64,000 nt of DNA, from positions 21,576,001 to 21,640,000 of the forward strand of contig JBANAY010000003.1 in the NCBI GenBank assembly GCA_037952775.1, in the 5' to 3' direction. A model generated the notes under the pieces. The model made no database searches. It had not been told where the DNA came from and worked only from the letters and a program-made list of their open reading frames with translations. A program made the translations under genes and the position numbers. Position 1 is the stretch's first letter. The number at the start of each line of letters is the position of its first letter. Positions 23,259 through 34,694 of this stretch are shown piece after piece. The DNA comes from Clonostachys chloroleuca (taxonomy: Eukaryota > Ascomycota > Sordariomycetes > Hypocreales > Bionectriaceae).

Positions 23259-26200
23259 CTATTTCTTGCCCTTCTTCCGGCTAGGGACAACCTTGAAGCC
23301 AGCGGCAGATTGAATATCATCTTTGGGGGCTGTAGGGGTGAGGGGCGTGCTGCTCTTCTTCGCAACCTCGCTCCATCCTCCACCGGAGCCCCCGGCCTTC
23401 ACTTCTGTGATAGCAGATGGCTGCTTTTCAGCGACGCCCTTCTCGGCTAGCTTCTTGCGTCGGACGTACTCCTCCGCGAAGTGGCGTCCATCCATTGTGG
23501 TCGAGTTGGCATAAACAGCATCGGCAATAAGTCCAGAATCGGCGGGGAAAGCATCAAGAGTGCTAGCGAATGCAGCAACTGAGAAATCATGTCAGTGAAA
23601 GGTTCAAGCGAGTACGCGAATCAAGGCTTAGTCAAACTTACTGTCAGTGACACCTGTAATGCCGCGGGAGAGTTCACGGGTAACCCATTTTCGGAACTCA
23701 TCCATAGCGGCATTGTTAACGCTGCTGGCGGGACCAGAGCGGGAGATTGACTTGATGACGGTGGCGGCAACCGGAGTTTTGGGACTGTTCACGCTGACGG
23801 AACGGGCCTGACCGGCTGGGCCAGCAGGGGACGCCTTAGCTTTCCCACCAGCACCGACGACAGCCCAACCAGCGCCTGGGGGTGTGGAAGCAGCAGCAGG
23901 GATAGCCAGCATGGGTGGCTGGCCTGGCTTTCCGGCGAGATTGGCATAGCTCTTGGAGCCCGTAGGCGCAGCTCCCGACTGAACCGCCACGTCCTTGGCT
24001 TTTTGCTTGCGGCGTTCTTCCTCTTGCTGGATTTCGGCAAGTGTCTTCTTTCCCGCGGGCGTGCTGACACTGCTCAGGCCCGGAGCGGGAACCTTGACAG
24101 CGCCGGGCTTGGCCCAAGGGCTGCTCGTTGTCGCAACTGGAGAAGCAACATGCCCCCAAGTACTAGTCGCAGGCAGGCCAGCTGTGGTGGCAGCTGCAGC
24201 CTGCTTCTCCTTCTCTCTGAGCAACGCAGCCTCTTGTTCTAGTGCAGCTTTTCTAAGCGCCGCAGCAGCTTCTTCTGCCTTGGCGGCCTTGCGCGCCTCA
24301 GCCTCCTGGATTTCCTTCAAGCTGGGGCCCTTGTGAGCGTCATTTCCAGGCTCCTTGGCCCAGGGAGCAAGCGGAGGGGGTGCGTTGCTAGCCTCGTCGT
24401 TGGGACTACCAGACTGCGAGCGGCTATACTGCTCTGGAAGATGAGAGCGAGCCCGCTGGGCTGTTGGGGCTGGAAGGGGTGTTGTAGAAGCGGGAGGCGG
24501 GAATGGCATGGGCATGTCAACCTCGACAGGAAATTGTGCTGCAGCGACAGCAGCCTGTGTCTTCTGTACCTGTTGAGTAAGAGACAAGGTGAAGTCTTCG
24601 TACTTCTTCTTCGTCTTGGTCTTGCGTGTCGGAACTGGTTGCCCTGCTGGTACATCGTTGGTTGCAGAAGCGTTGGCGGTGGGCTCATTTTCAGCCAACT
24701 CGTTGGCCACTTCTTGTGCCTGGGCTGCCTGCTCTGCGTCATGCTGAGCCCGCAGGTCTTCAAACTCTTTCAAGCGCTCGCGAAAGCCTTCAGGATCCTC
24801 TCCAAGCTGGTCAGTGTCTGGCAGACCGCTACGCAAGTCAACCTCCTGTGCCAAAGCCCCAGGGGCTTGGTTCAGGGGTTGACCTGCTTGCAGTGCGGTC
24901 ATTATCTGACGCTCCGTGGCGGAGAGATGCGCTAACTCATCTCCTGAAGGCTCCTCGTTTCCCGACAACGAGGGACCACCCGGCTGTGACCCCTCAGCAG
25001 CTGAGTCAAAGAAGCCGGTAGAATTTGGACCGATGGCACCGATGGCCTGCTGCGGTATCTGACCGGGCATGCCGATGGGTGAGGTGATGCTGCCGAAGCT
25101 TGGCTGACTCTGCAGGCTATGAGCACTGGAGTGGTGTTGCAGACCAGGTTGCTGCTGGCCCTGAAATCTACTCATAGCTTGCTGGCGCATGACAAACTCT
25201 CTCTGTTGAGCCATCAGGTACTGTTCCTCTTGCTTACGACGCTCCAAGTTGTTTTGCTCCTCGGCTGTCAGGGTTCGTCCGAAGCTGGGGAACACTCCGC
25301 TGAGTGGTGGGACGACGCTTCCGGGGGCTGCGCCTGGGAACCCAGACGCTTGCGACGGCGGGCCATGGGGGATGCCGACCTGTGGAACCAAAAAGGGCTC
25401 ACGAGAGTTTCCTATGCGTCGAATGAGCTGTCCTAGTGGTTCGAACTCCGGATCCTCCACCTTCTTCACTCTCAGGTCGGGTGTGAAGAAGTGAGCTTTA
25501 TACCAGTCGTTCATCTCCAGACCGGTGAATGGACCTTGGATTTGACCCTGGGGATCAAGATAAACCCACCTCATCCGGTCTGGCATAACCATGGTGCGTG
25601 CCTGTGCTGAAGGAGGCTCAATCACATTTTGGCCAGCACCGCCGAAGTTCATACCTCCACTCACAGGAGTGAAGGATTGCGGAGCTGTAGAAGTGCCACC
25701 GGGCTGAACTGCTTCTGCCGAGCCATACAAGGCCTGAGATCGGGTTGCCTCGCTCGAAGGGAAAAGCTCCTCGAAAACTCCACGATTGGATCGCATCGGA
25801 CTCTCCGTGTCTCGGATGGGACCAGGAAAGTTGCTGCGGCCGATGGCGCCGAGAGGGTTAGCTTGTCGAAGATCTGGGCCTGAGTCGCCGAGGCCCTCAT
25901 GCTCATGAGACTGCATCTGCGCTTGCATAGCGGCAGGGAAAAGAGATCCAAGCTTGCTTCCGCGACCGATACTACCGGTGCCGATATTGCCAGCTGGCCC
26001 AAAAACGTTGTTGAGGTTACCTAAAGTGGGCGATTGAATATCGTTCATCGAGTTGAAAATGGCTGGTGAGAAAGCAGCGCCCGGGAAGTTGGCACGCTCT
26101 CGGTCTGGTGTACCGCTGGGGCCAGGCGCTCCCCAGGCTGACATGTGGCTGATAGGGAATCCTTTTGCACTAGATGTTTGACTACGATCAACCCCTTCAG

Positions 26201-27978
26201 ATCCTGGGCCGAAGCCGCGTTGCTGCAGAGGATTGAAACCAGATGACTGGTCGAGAGGAAAGGGGATGGGCTGTTTCGGTCCGCTCGATTCGTCGTCATC
26301 CTGATCATGACGTTCAGCTGGAGGGCTACGGTATGGATTTGTCTCGGAAGGGCTCACTGGGTCATTCTCGTCCCCCCCAGGTTGAGTCCAGCCATACCAA
26401 AGTCGCCAGTCGAGCCCTTGACAGGCGTGCCCAGGGTTCCGACACGCCCAGTCTGCGAAATACTGGCTGCAGTATCTTGCGCACCACCGAGAACAGCACT
26501 GCCAGACAGGCCATCGTCACCGAACGGGTCCGTGTCGGTTCGTTGGCGAGAACGCCAGGATTGTTGATTAGCATTTCCCTGGCCCTCGCCCTGTCGGGTT
26601 TGTGCAGCTTCAGCTTGATCTTTGGGGATTAGATGCGCGAGACGGCTTCCACCTACAGGACCTGCAGCAGGTTTCGTGCCGACAGCAGCGCTTCCTATTG
26701 CAAAATTGCCAAAGGATCCGCCACTCGGAGTGGTAGGTGTCGACGCGGACCATATTGAACCCATGCCTGACGTCCCTCCAGTAGTGTTGGCCCGGATCAG
26801 GTTCCCAAATGGCAGCTTGTTTTGCGGGTCACGAGGGCCCTGGTCCTCTGCAGACTCGTCCACCTCCGCCTCCTTTATGTCGGTGCTCCTGCGAGAATAC
26901 CAGAAAGAGTCGTCGCGATTTCTCGTCGTCGTGGGTGAGTTGAGGCCTCCTGGGCTGAATGGGTTCGAGTCTAGCGTTTCCCGTCTGCGGGTGCCGGGTC
27001 GGGTTGCAGATGATGGTGAACTCACGGCGAATGAGTTCCCCGATCCATGCGAAAATGATGGTTTCCGACCATTCACGGCTCCTGGGTTATTCGTGTTATT
27101 GTTCCCCGTGGGGGGTTTGAGAGGCGAATTGATTTCCGTCATAAATGCCTAACGAGCGGTGAGCTTTCGTATCCTACCTGAGATATGGGGGGTGGAGAAG
27201 GACACACCTCTTTTTCGTCCGAAGACAAACCCTGATGTCCCATTGGTGTGCTCTCCCCGTTCGCGTCCCAACAGGCACCAGGCTCTTGTGGAACGTGGTT
27301 CTCGTTACTCTTTCCCCATGCCCTGACGGCGCCGCCATTCACGTGGCCTGGATTCCAGCCTTGCATGAAGAGGCGCGAGGGGTCCTCGCTGATCCTTTGC
27401 GGGCGATACATATCTAGCAGGTCCTCCTTACTATATCGTGCAGGACTCAGTTCTACCGCTGACGGTTCGGCGCTGGGGGTTGGACAGCGTTGTCTACCGG
27501 TGCTGGCGTCTGGGATGATTGGCTGAGCGGTGTGGTCGAGGAACGGCGCAGGGTCAAGGTGCCATTCGCTGAACGTCCATCCCTACGAGACCTGGTGGCG
27601 GAAGTCAGCATATATAAATACGGGCGTGCGTGTGCGAGGAATCAACAGAGCAGAGGAAAGACAGGGCACGAGGGTGTAACGCGATGGTAGGCATGGGGGG
27701 AGGTGTTCGTGTGTGCGCGCCCATGTACAACTGAGGACGGCAGCAGGTGCGCGACGGGAAGCAGCTCTGTCGGTCGGCGAATGGAAGCATCAAGGCCTCA
27801 AAAGGCAGGGCCAAGCTCACAGAGAGCAACATGGTGACACTCAGGCATGCGTGGGTGCATTTTTAAGGGAGGGCTGTCCAACGTACCAGTCGCCTCCAAC
27901 TCCTGCCCTACCCGCAACTCTATTGGCGTTCTGACCAGCTGCAGCTGATGCAAAGCTCGAGGGCAGATTGGTTGGCAT
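23259..27978 (-). CDS. GYF-domain protein (Smy2/Syh1/GIGYF type), two one-base frame breaks
   Basis: Minus-strand exons are 27978-27887, 27591-27208, 27148-23642 and 23578-23259. Splice donors are GTACGT, GTGTGT and GTAAGT. The N-terminus MPTNLPSSFASAAAG and the RRSSTTPLSQSSQ motif are characteristic of fungal GYF proteins. Two frame breaks occur: a GGGGG run at 27475-27479 and a CCCCCCC run at 26372-26378 (plus-strand bases). Each is repaired by one base; exons plus two total 4305 nt (1434 residues), which is divisible by three. The GYF domain (WVYLDPQGQIQGPF, then WYKAHFFTPDLRV) lies near 25570-25430, about residue 690. It is followed by Gln-rich and Ala/Glu coiled-coil regions and a basic tail. 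GYF domains bind proline-rich ligands; Syh1/Smy2 act in mRNA decay and translational control. Confidence 0.88.
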
Positions 27979-29677
27979 TGTGAATTTATATGCTGGATGA
28001 CACGTCGAGATCGAGGGTCGAGAGGGTTGGTAGCTTCGACTCCAGGGGATGTGGGAGCAGAAGTATCGAGAGCCACCGCGGGGACGGGACGGGTGTGCTG
28101 GTCAATGATGTAAAAGGTAAAAGTAGGGTAAGAAGTGGCCAGTAGCGTCGTGCTATGAGAACAGAAAAAATACCGGGGGGTGATTGTATGCTGGATCGCT
28201 ACCGAGGGCGCGGGATTGCAAGCGGGGGGTGGGTGGTTGAGGTCGTAAAGGCGATGGGAATGCCAATGAAGGGTTTTCGAAATGCTGTCGTGACGTGAGG
28301 TCAAGGAACCTGGCTGAAAAATTCACAGAGGGTTTGCTTGAAAAGGGAAAATTAGAGGTCGGAAAGCGTAATCCCAGTCACAGGGCGCCTACTGGCTGGT
28401 GGGTGGAGAGAGGTGGATGCCGGGGCTGGACCTAGCCAGCAGCCTGCCCTGCCACCAACAGCCAGTAGCAGCCAGTGCCCGTCAGTGCCAGCCCAGTGGC
28501 CTCCAGTGGTTCCCACCTCGCCCTAACAACGACCACCGGGTCCCTCGTCGTCGGTACCTGGTCCTCGGCAGTACCTCGTGCCAGCCCTTGTCCGCCCTGC
28601 CGGTCAAGTCACTCTTGATGCCAGCACAACACAACACAATTGACACAGGGCGACGGCCAAGGTCCACCATAACAGCCGGCACACAATGCTGAGGTCGCAC
28701 AACAATAACACGGACCAGAGCTGCCCGGTTCCGCCGAGGATTAGCCTCATCCTGCCGCCGCTCCCAAAGGCAGAACACTTTCCTAGCTCCAGAGGTACCG
28801 CTGACCCGGGAGTCATGGAGTGATTGTTAGTGAGTCACTCGGCATTTGCTTTGGATCTTATCGCGCATGGCTTGATTAATCCAAGACGTGATGTGGCAAA
28901 CCGCGGGAGGCGACTCGCGACGAGCCACAGCCACAGCCACCTGCCCTTCTAGTGGCGTTGAAAGTAACACACACAAACATTGCCGTTGAATCCACTTCTT
29001 TCAGAAAGTGCTCTTGCTATCTCTAGCTGCTAGCTGCTGGCTGGCTGGCTCAACGACACATATCAGTCGCTTGTTATCGTGTATGCAATGCAGTTGTTAC
29101 GATGCAGCATTGCCCGAGGCAGGTCGCTAATTCTCGTGCATTTCACCTTTTATGGGGAGCAGAATGGATCGCCTTGAGAACAGAAGACAACAATTAATTC
29201 AAGTTGAAACATGACGCAGATAGTCCAACGGTCATCTGTCGATGTTTTACTTTGCTATCAGCACGATCAGTCATCACTTTCACCGGCACGATACTGAAGA
29301 TCGTAGATTCTATGCATGCATGGGTGCATTCAATTTGAGACACTCAATCTCCTATTCTGCTTATTCTATGGATATGGACAGAACTCGAAAGTAGAGGGCT
29401 AAGTCATCTCCAGAATTCCCTCGCAACATAGTCTGGCTTGTCTTGCGCGTTCACGCTCACTTCGTTCCATACACACCATCAACATCGAACACATTCTTGA
29501 GGACAATTATCGCACCTCATAGACAATCTAAATCGTAGTGATAAACTAATAACCCAAGAATCGATGAAAGCATTTTGTCCATCCATTAAGTAGTAGGCGG
29601 ATTACCGATCGATGGAAAGGCTTCAAACAGACCTTCTGGCTCATCCAGAGATGGAATTGCAATATCCAGTGTTGATT
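27979..29677. other. Intergenic, GYF gene promoter region
   Basis: About 1.7 kb without a supported gene. It includes a CCAGT/CAGC-rich stretch (about 28430-28515), a TGAGTCA element at about 28831, and a GGCTGGCTGGCT run near 29037. A reverse-strand stretch at about 29303-29362 weakly resembles the right end of the dispersed repeat. The segment next to 27978 contains the GYF gene leader. Confidence 0.5.
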
Positions 29678-30327
29678 TTAATTGAATTTGGAAACACGAC
29701 CCAATCTTGATGCATTAGAAGACCAAAACATCCTAAAAACACGTTGTTAAATCAAGTCCAAGACCGAAATATCGTAATAACGAGAGCTAAGGAGAAGATA
29801 GAGGATCCAGAACTCACACGTCTTGAATTGAGTTGACGAGCAGAGAGGAAATTGTTTTCCAATAACGCGGTTCCGCGAAGCAGTCCGCAGAGCCAGTGTG
29901 TCCCAGTCCAGGAAAACTTGCAAAAAAGTCGTCAATGACTTCAAATATGACAGTGATAGTGAAGCACCATGAGAAAACCAGAATCGCAATCGCATAATAG
30001 TATACTGGTCGCTCAACCATAGGAGGGTCGTAAGCTGCAATAAAGAGCCCGAGCGTGGAGAAAAAGGTACAAGCTACCTAATCAAAAGACATGTGAGCAC
30101 GATATTTCAATTAACGTCAATGAAGAATCAAGAGAAACACGTACAAAAGTCATCTCGAAGGTCAGGACTTTACGCTTCTGACAGCACACGTCATCTATCC
30201 GGCATAGTAGCATCGTGATATTTATGAGAAGTCGGAAGAGGTGCAGAAACCCATAACCAATGTGAAATCCCTAGCGAGAGTGATGGAACAACAAAGTGGA
30301 AGGCGTGGCAGCGCGTCCGTCAGACAT
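29678..30327 (-). CDS. Small multi-pass membrane protein, in-frame TAG near the start
   Basis: Exons on the minus strand are 30327-30145, 30077-29818 and 29732-29678. Donors are GTACGT and GTGAGT; acceptors are TTAG and TTTTTAG. Frame is preserved throughout and the gene ends in TAA. Three hydrophobic segments are clear: GYGFLHLFRLLINITMLL, FEMTFVACTFFSTLGLFI and VYYYAIAILVFSWCFTITV. The first exon starts at a well-placed ATG (gtcgccATG), but codon 19 (30273-30271) is TAG, directly before GFHIGYG. No donor lies in position to splice it out, apart from a 22-nt GT..AG span that is too short. Either the first exon is elsewhere, the start is a later ATG, or this is a nonsense allele. No family is recognised. 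Confidence 0.55.
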
Positions 30328-30703
30328 GGCGACGAATCAGTCAAGATTTCGAGGGCGATGGTGAATGCGTGAGTTCAAGTAATGGCGGAGTTGGTGTGGG
30401 CAACGATGTCGCCTGTGATTGAATCTAGCAGTTTGCAAGATGCCGGTGTCGAGTAAGAAGTTCAACGAGATCCGGTCGTTGAGAGGCGCGGATGGCGAGT
30501 GAGAGAGAAGTGAGAGAGAAAGTCAACGACGGACGGTCGTGGGCGGTCTTAGAGGCAAGCCCAACCCTCCCTCTCTGCAGTTTACTGATAGTGCCACTTT
30601 CCCATTACAATCCGTATCCGGGAAGCTCCTACCCTCAAGATTCAAGGTAGAAAGAGCCTAAAGGGAAACTTTACCATCGCATCATTGAGGACTGCAATTG
30701 AAT
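30328..30703. other. Intergenic between Pop4 and the membrane-protein gene
   Basis: 376 bp, both flanking genes on the minus strand. Contains the Pop4 3' end and the membrane-protein promoter with a GAGAGAGAAGTGAGAGAG purine run near 30497-30520. No coding feature seen. Confidence 0.5.
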
Positions 30704-31393
30704 TTAAAGTTCTGGCAGAAAGTGCATCTTGAACTTTCGATTCGCCCTATCAGCCGAGCGGACCATCATTTGATCGCCCAGGATGTCAAACATAAACTTC
30801 TTGTTCGACGGCTCGGCAGTAGCATCTGACTGCTCCTCAGGAACCTCCACGGCAACTCGAAATGTAGTCCCTTCTTTGGGAACAACCTTGACGCCCTTTT
30901 TCTTCGTGATGATCTCCATAGTAAACTTGCGATCTCTCACGACAATCCCTGCTATGCCTACCCGGCTGGGACATCTGCTCCGAACAACTTCCACGTTGGC
31001 TCCATGAAACTCTGCGCTGGCGAGCTTCGCCCCGACATTAGGTCCCACGCTGTACACATCACCCCCCAGGATCTCGCAGATGTAGCCCATCCATAGTTTA
31101 TTGAGCGGCTCGTAGATTTCGTACTTTTGCCTGTCTCGCGGGATGTCGTAGAAGCCTAGCTTGCGCCGCTCGCGGGAGGACAGGGGTGCGGGCTTGTGCT
31201 TCTTCTTGTCCTTGGCCTGCTGCCGGGCTCTCCTGCGAGCTGCTCGCGCATTTGTAACGGAAGGAGGAGGAGATGTCGGGCGGAGGTGGAGAGTGCGATG
31301 CTGGATTTTTTCTTTGTAGATGCGATCGACGGAGTCTGGCGAGTGCGCCCTGGCCAGGAGATCCCGGGTGGCTTTTTGTGCGGCGATGGACAT
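30704..31393 (-). CDS. POP4: RNase P/MRP protein subunit Pop4 (Rpp29)
   Basis: A single exon encodes 229 residues. The N-terminal part has the AHSPDSV and LRPTSPPPSVTNARAARR motifs shared by fungal Pop4, then a basic Lys/Arg stretch. The Rpp29 core (about 90-220) is an Sm-like barrel: LNKLWMGYICEILG, FHGANVEVVRSRCPSRVGIAGIVVRD and FMFDILGDQM. It binds RNA in RNase P and RNase MRP and acts in tRNA 5' processing and rRNA maturation in the nucleus and nucleolus. The chosen start is the only ATG in frame. The frame stays open for another 48 codons upstream to a TAA, without ATG. It is divergent from the acyltransferase gene 483 bp away. Confidence 0.92.
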   Translation of the reverse strand: MSIAAQKATRDLLARAHSPDSVDRIYKEKIQHRTLHLRPTSPPPSVTNARAARRRARQQAKDKKKHKPAPLSSRERRKLGFYDIPRDRQKYEIYEPLNKLWMGYICEILGGDVYSVGPNVGAKLASAEFHGANVEVVRSRCPSRVGIAGIVVRDRKFTMEIITKKKGVKVVPKEGTTFRVAVEVPEEQSDATAEPSNKKFMFDILGDQMMVRSADRANRKFKMHFLPEL

Positions 31394-31876
31394 TTTCAGG
31401 GTGACGAGTGGATTATTCAGAGACCCTGTGACTCTTCCATCAAATTGTCGGAGGGTGAAGCAGGCTTCCTTGCTCAGGTTGTCGTGGTGTTCTTGCGAGA
31501 GACCGAAAAGTCGATGTAGAATTACTTTTTACTGGTTGCAGCTTGAACCCACTAAGTCACTGCACCTCTGCCAAGCTCCAGGGCCATCACATGCTAAAGG
31601 CAGCCTAACGTAGCGCTCGGTCCATCGGCCCCCCACACGCACTTCTGCGCGACAGTCCAGTGACGCTCTTGGGATCCTCCTCTACAATCTCAAGACCCAT
31701 GCATACTCCAGACAGTAATTCGTGAATCCCAGAGCGCCGCACACTTGTCGGGTTGTACATGGCCGAGGTGATGCAATGCTCTGGAATTCTGATCTATAGC
31801 AGATGATTAGCTCGCCCTGCCGTCCTTGACCTCCAACGAAACGTTTCCAGCCCAAACACGACTGCCCGTCAGCACA
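31394..31876. promoter_or_regulatory. Shared divergent promoter, Pop4 and acyltransferase
   Basis: 483 bp separates the two start codons, so both promoters must lie here. I see no clear TATA box or named regulator site. An open frame without ATG extends Pop4 upstream for 48 codons (to about 31537). Confidence 0.5.
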
Positions 31877-34504
31877 ATGGCGCAGAGCGACGATCACCCC
31901 GACTCGACCACTACCTCGGCACCAGACCTCCAGATTCTCGGCGATGAGGTGACGCTCCAGCCCAGCGGCTTCCTCAGGCCAGATGGGGACGATAAGCATG
32001 GAGAGGAACGGGCGTTGATGAATCAATTTGCCTCCTTTCGCGCCGAACCATTACAGTGGGCGCCCTGGATCCCCAACTCCCATCGAACACGTCAACTAAT
32101 AGGCTTGGTTTTGTCAGATTCCTTCGCGAGGTGTCCCTTTACGTGTCCGGCCAAGGATGGCGCGCCTACGATCGCATCACCGGACAGCCCGTTTTCTACT
32201 CGGGCTTCTCCGATAACATGAAGTCCATGGTCCTCGAAACGCCCCTGCTCCAGAAGCGCATCGCAGAACTCGCCGACACCCGGGTCCGCGTGGAGGAAAA
32301 GGAGGGATTGATCGACGTCAATGCCGACAACTACAAGGCGAAGCGCGCGCAGCGGTGCAGCGAGCTAGAGGCGGCCTTGCTCGAAGTAGCAGAGAAGCTG
32401 ACCGATGAAATGATCTGCAAGATGGAGAGCAAAACATTCATCCGCGGCGCGTACTATCTCTGCACCCAGCTCCTTACCAGGGCCTACCATCAAGGCATCC
32501 ACGTCTCGAGCGAGGAAATCCTACGGCTGAAGAAGGTGGCAGAGTACGCCGCCAAGAAGAAGCAGAGCATCGTCTTCCTGCCGAGCCATCGCTCGCACGT
32601 TGACTACGTTTCTTTGCAGTTGATATGCTACCGCCTCGGTCTTACACTACCAGTCGTTGTTGCTGGCGACAACCTCAACTTCCCCGTTGTGGGCAGCTTC
32701 CTCCAACATGCAGGGGCAATGTGGATCAGGAGGTCTTTTGGTGATGATGCGCTCTACGGCACACTGGTTCAATCGTATATTGACACCTTGCTTCAGGAAG
32801 GGTTCAATTTTGAATGCTTCATTGAAGGAGGTCGTTCGCGTACCGGAAAGCTTCTCCCTCCCAAGTTTGGCATCCTGAGCTTTGTCCTAGACAGCATTCT
32901 GTCTGGCAGAGTCGAGGATGCGATCATATGTCCTGTCAGCACGCAGTACGACAAGGTCATCGAAACAGAGGGTTATGTGACTGAACTGCTAGGCGTGCCG
33001 AAAAAGAAGGAAAATCTCGCCGACTTTCTGTCCGGCGGCTCCTCGGTACTCTCTCTCAAGCTTGGCAGAGTTGACGTCCGGTTTAATGAGCCATGGAGCT
33101 TGCGAAAATTCATCGATGATCAGCTATCAAGGCTACCCGTCGTCCCTGCTGGGCTCGACACCGACCACCACAACCCGGAGGTTAGGAAGGCCCGTGAGAA
33201 AATCCTGCGAACTCTAGGATACAAAGTTCTAGGCGACATCAATGAAGTATCTGTCGTCATGCCCACTGCTCTTATCGGAACTGTTCTGCTAACCCTTCGT
33301 GGCCGCGGCGTGGGCAAGGCTGAATTGATACGAAGAATTGAGTGGCTCACAGATCGTGTTCGCGCCAAGGGCGGCAGAGTTGCTCACTCGGCCAATGCCC
33401 CCTTGTCTGAAGTCATGGAGCGTGGCCTCGAGGTTCTTGGAAAGGACCTTGTAGGCGTCGTGGAAGGGCTTCCTGAACCCACCTTTTACGCCGTCGATCG
33501 ATTCCAGTTGTCATTCTATCGCAATATGACAATCCATCTATTTATTTACGAGGCTCTCGTCAGTGCTGCTCTGTACACAAAGGTTAAACTCGGAGGCGGC
33601 CCGGCAATGCAAAGCATCTCCTACGAGGACCTCAGAGCCCAAGTTCTCTTCCTCTCCTCGCTTTTCCGCGGAGAGTTTATCTTCTCTGGGGAGGGCCTAG
33701 ATCGCAACTTAGAGAAGACCTTGCTTGGCTTAGAGACCGACAAAGTCATGCGGCTGGATCGTGATGAGCATGGGAACATCACGACAATCGGACTCTCAGA
33801 CCAAGAGCGCAGTGTTGGGCGAGAGAATTACGACTTTTACTGCTTCCTGATCTGGCCCTTCATCGAAGCTAGTTGGCTAGCTGCAGTGTCTCTGATCGGA
33901 TTGACCCCTCCAGAAGGCAAGACCGACATCTGGATCGAATCGAGTAAGGCTCAGGACACAGCACAGACAGTAAGTAATTTGTCTTCCTTTCCAATAGTCC
34001 TCACATCCATCGTGCTAACCATTGCCTTCACAGCTCGGTAAAACACTATATCATCAAGGAGATCTGTCCTACTTTGAAGCCGTCAACAAGGAGACTTTGC
34101 GCAATTCGTATGTCCGGTTCGAGCAGGAACAGATGGTCCACGTTGTGCGAAGCAAAGACGCCAAGGTCCCTCCCCGTATCCAATTAGATCCTACTTGGCG
34201 ACCTCCTCGGGACCCTGCCACCGGCAAGGTCCAGGCAAGTGGGAAACTCTGGGAATTTACCGAAAAGATTGCCAGCTCGCGTCGTGAGGGCAAGAACCGT
34301 CGTGATGGGGCCACGGTCAGCAGCCGGGTGCTCAGGCTCACTGACATCCTGGGTCAGAAAATGTTTGACGAGGCCGAGGCCGGTGAGCGCAGCGGAAAGG
34401 GCAAAGCCCCAACCCGGCTCAGCAAGGACGAAGAAGAGACGCTCAGCCGGGCAAAGAGGGAGGCAAGGAGAAGGAGGAAGCTAGAAGCGCGTCCAAACTT
34501 GTAA
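31877..34504 (+). CDS. Glycerol-3-phosphate / dihydroxyacetone-phosphate acyltransferase, PlsB/GNPAT type
   Basis: Exons are 31877-32055, 32118-33969 and 34034-34504, giving 833 residues. The first donor is GTGGGC (unusual); the second is GTAAGT. Acyltransferase motifs are in order: block I LPSHRSHVDY (catalytic His and Asp, about residue 216), block II GAMWIRRSF, block III FIEGGRSRTGKLLPPK, and block IV ICPVSTQYDKVIE. This set is typical of PlsB and animal GNPAT/GPAM, not of yeast Sct1/Gpt2. It acylates glycerol-3-phosphate or DHAP, the first step of glycerolipid or ether-lipid synthesis; substrate choice is not resolved here. Hydrophobic stretches occur in the C-terminal half (FIYEALVSAALY, then FLIWPFIEASWLAAVSLIGL). 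The tail is basic and rich in Arg/Lys. No clear PTS1. Confidence 0.9.
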
Positions 34505-34694
34505 GAATATTTGTTGTTATTGTCTATTTTATCAGCGTAGTCTATATATAAAAAACCTCGATGAAGAACCGGGGAACTCGCTATATCCCAAACTTATATA
34601 GTATCATAGCTTTTGTTATCCTTTTGGTTGCCGGGCTTTAGAATGTCTCAATATACGCAGAATATCTTTTCGCAAAGATATGACATTCATGTCT

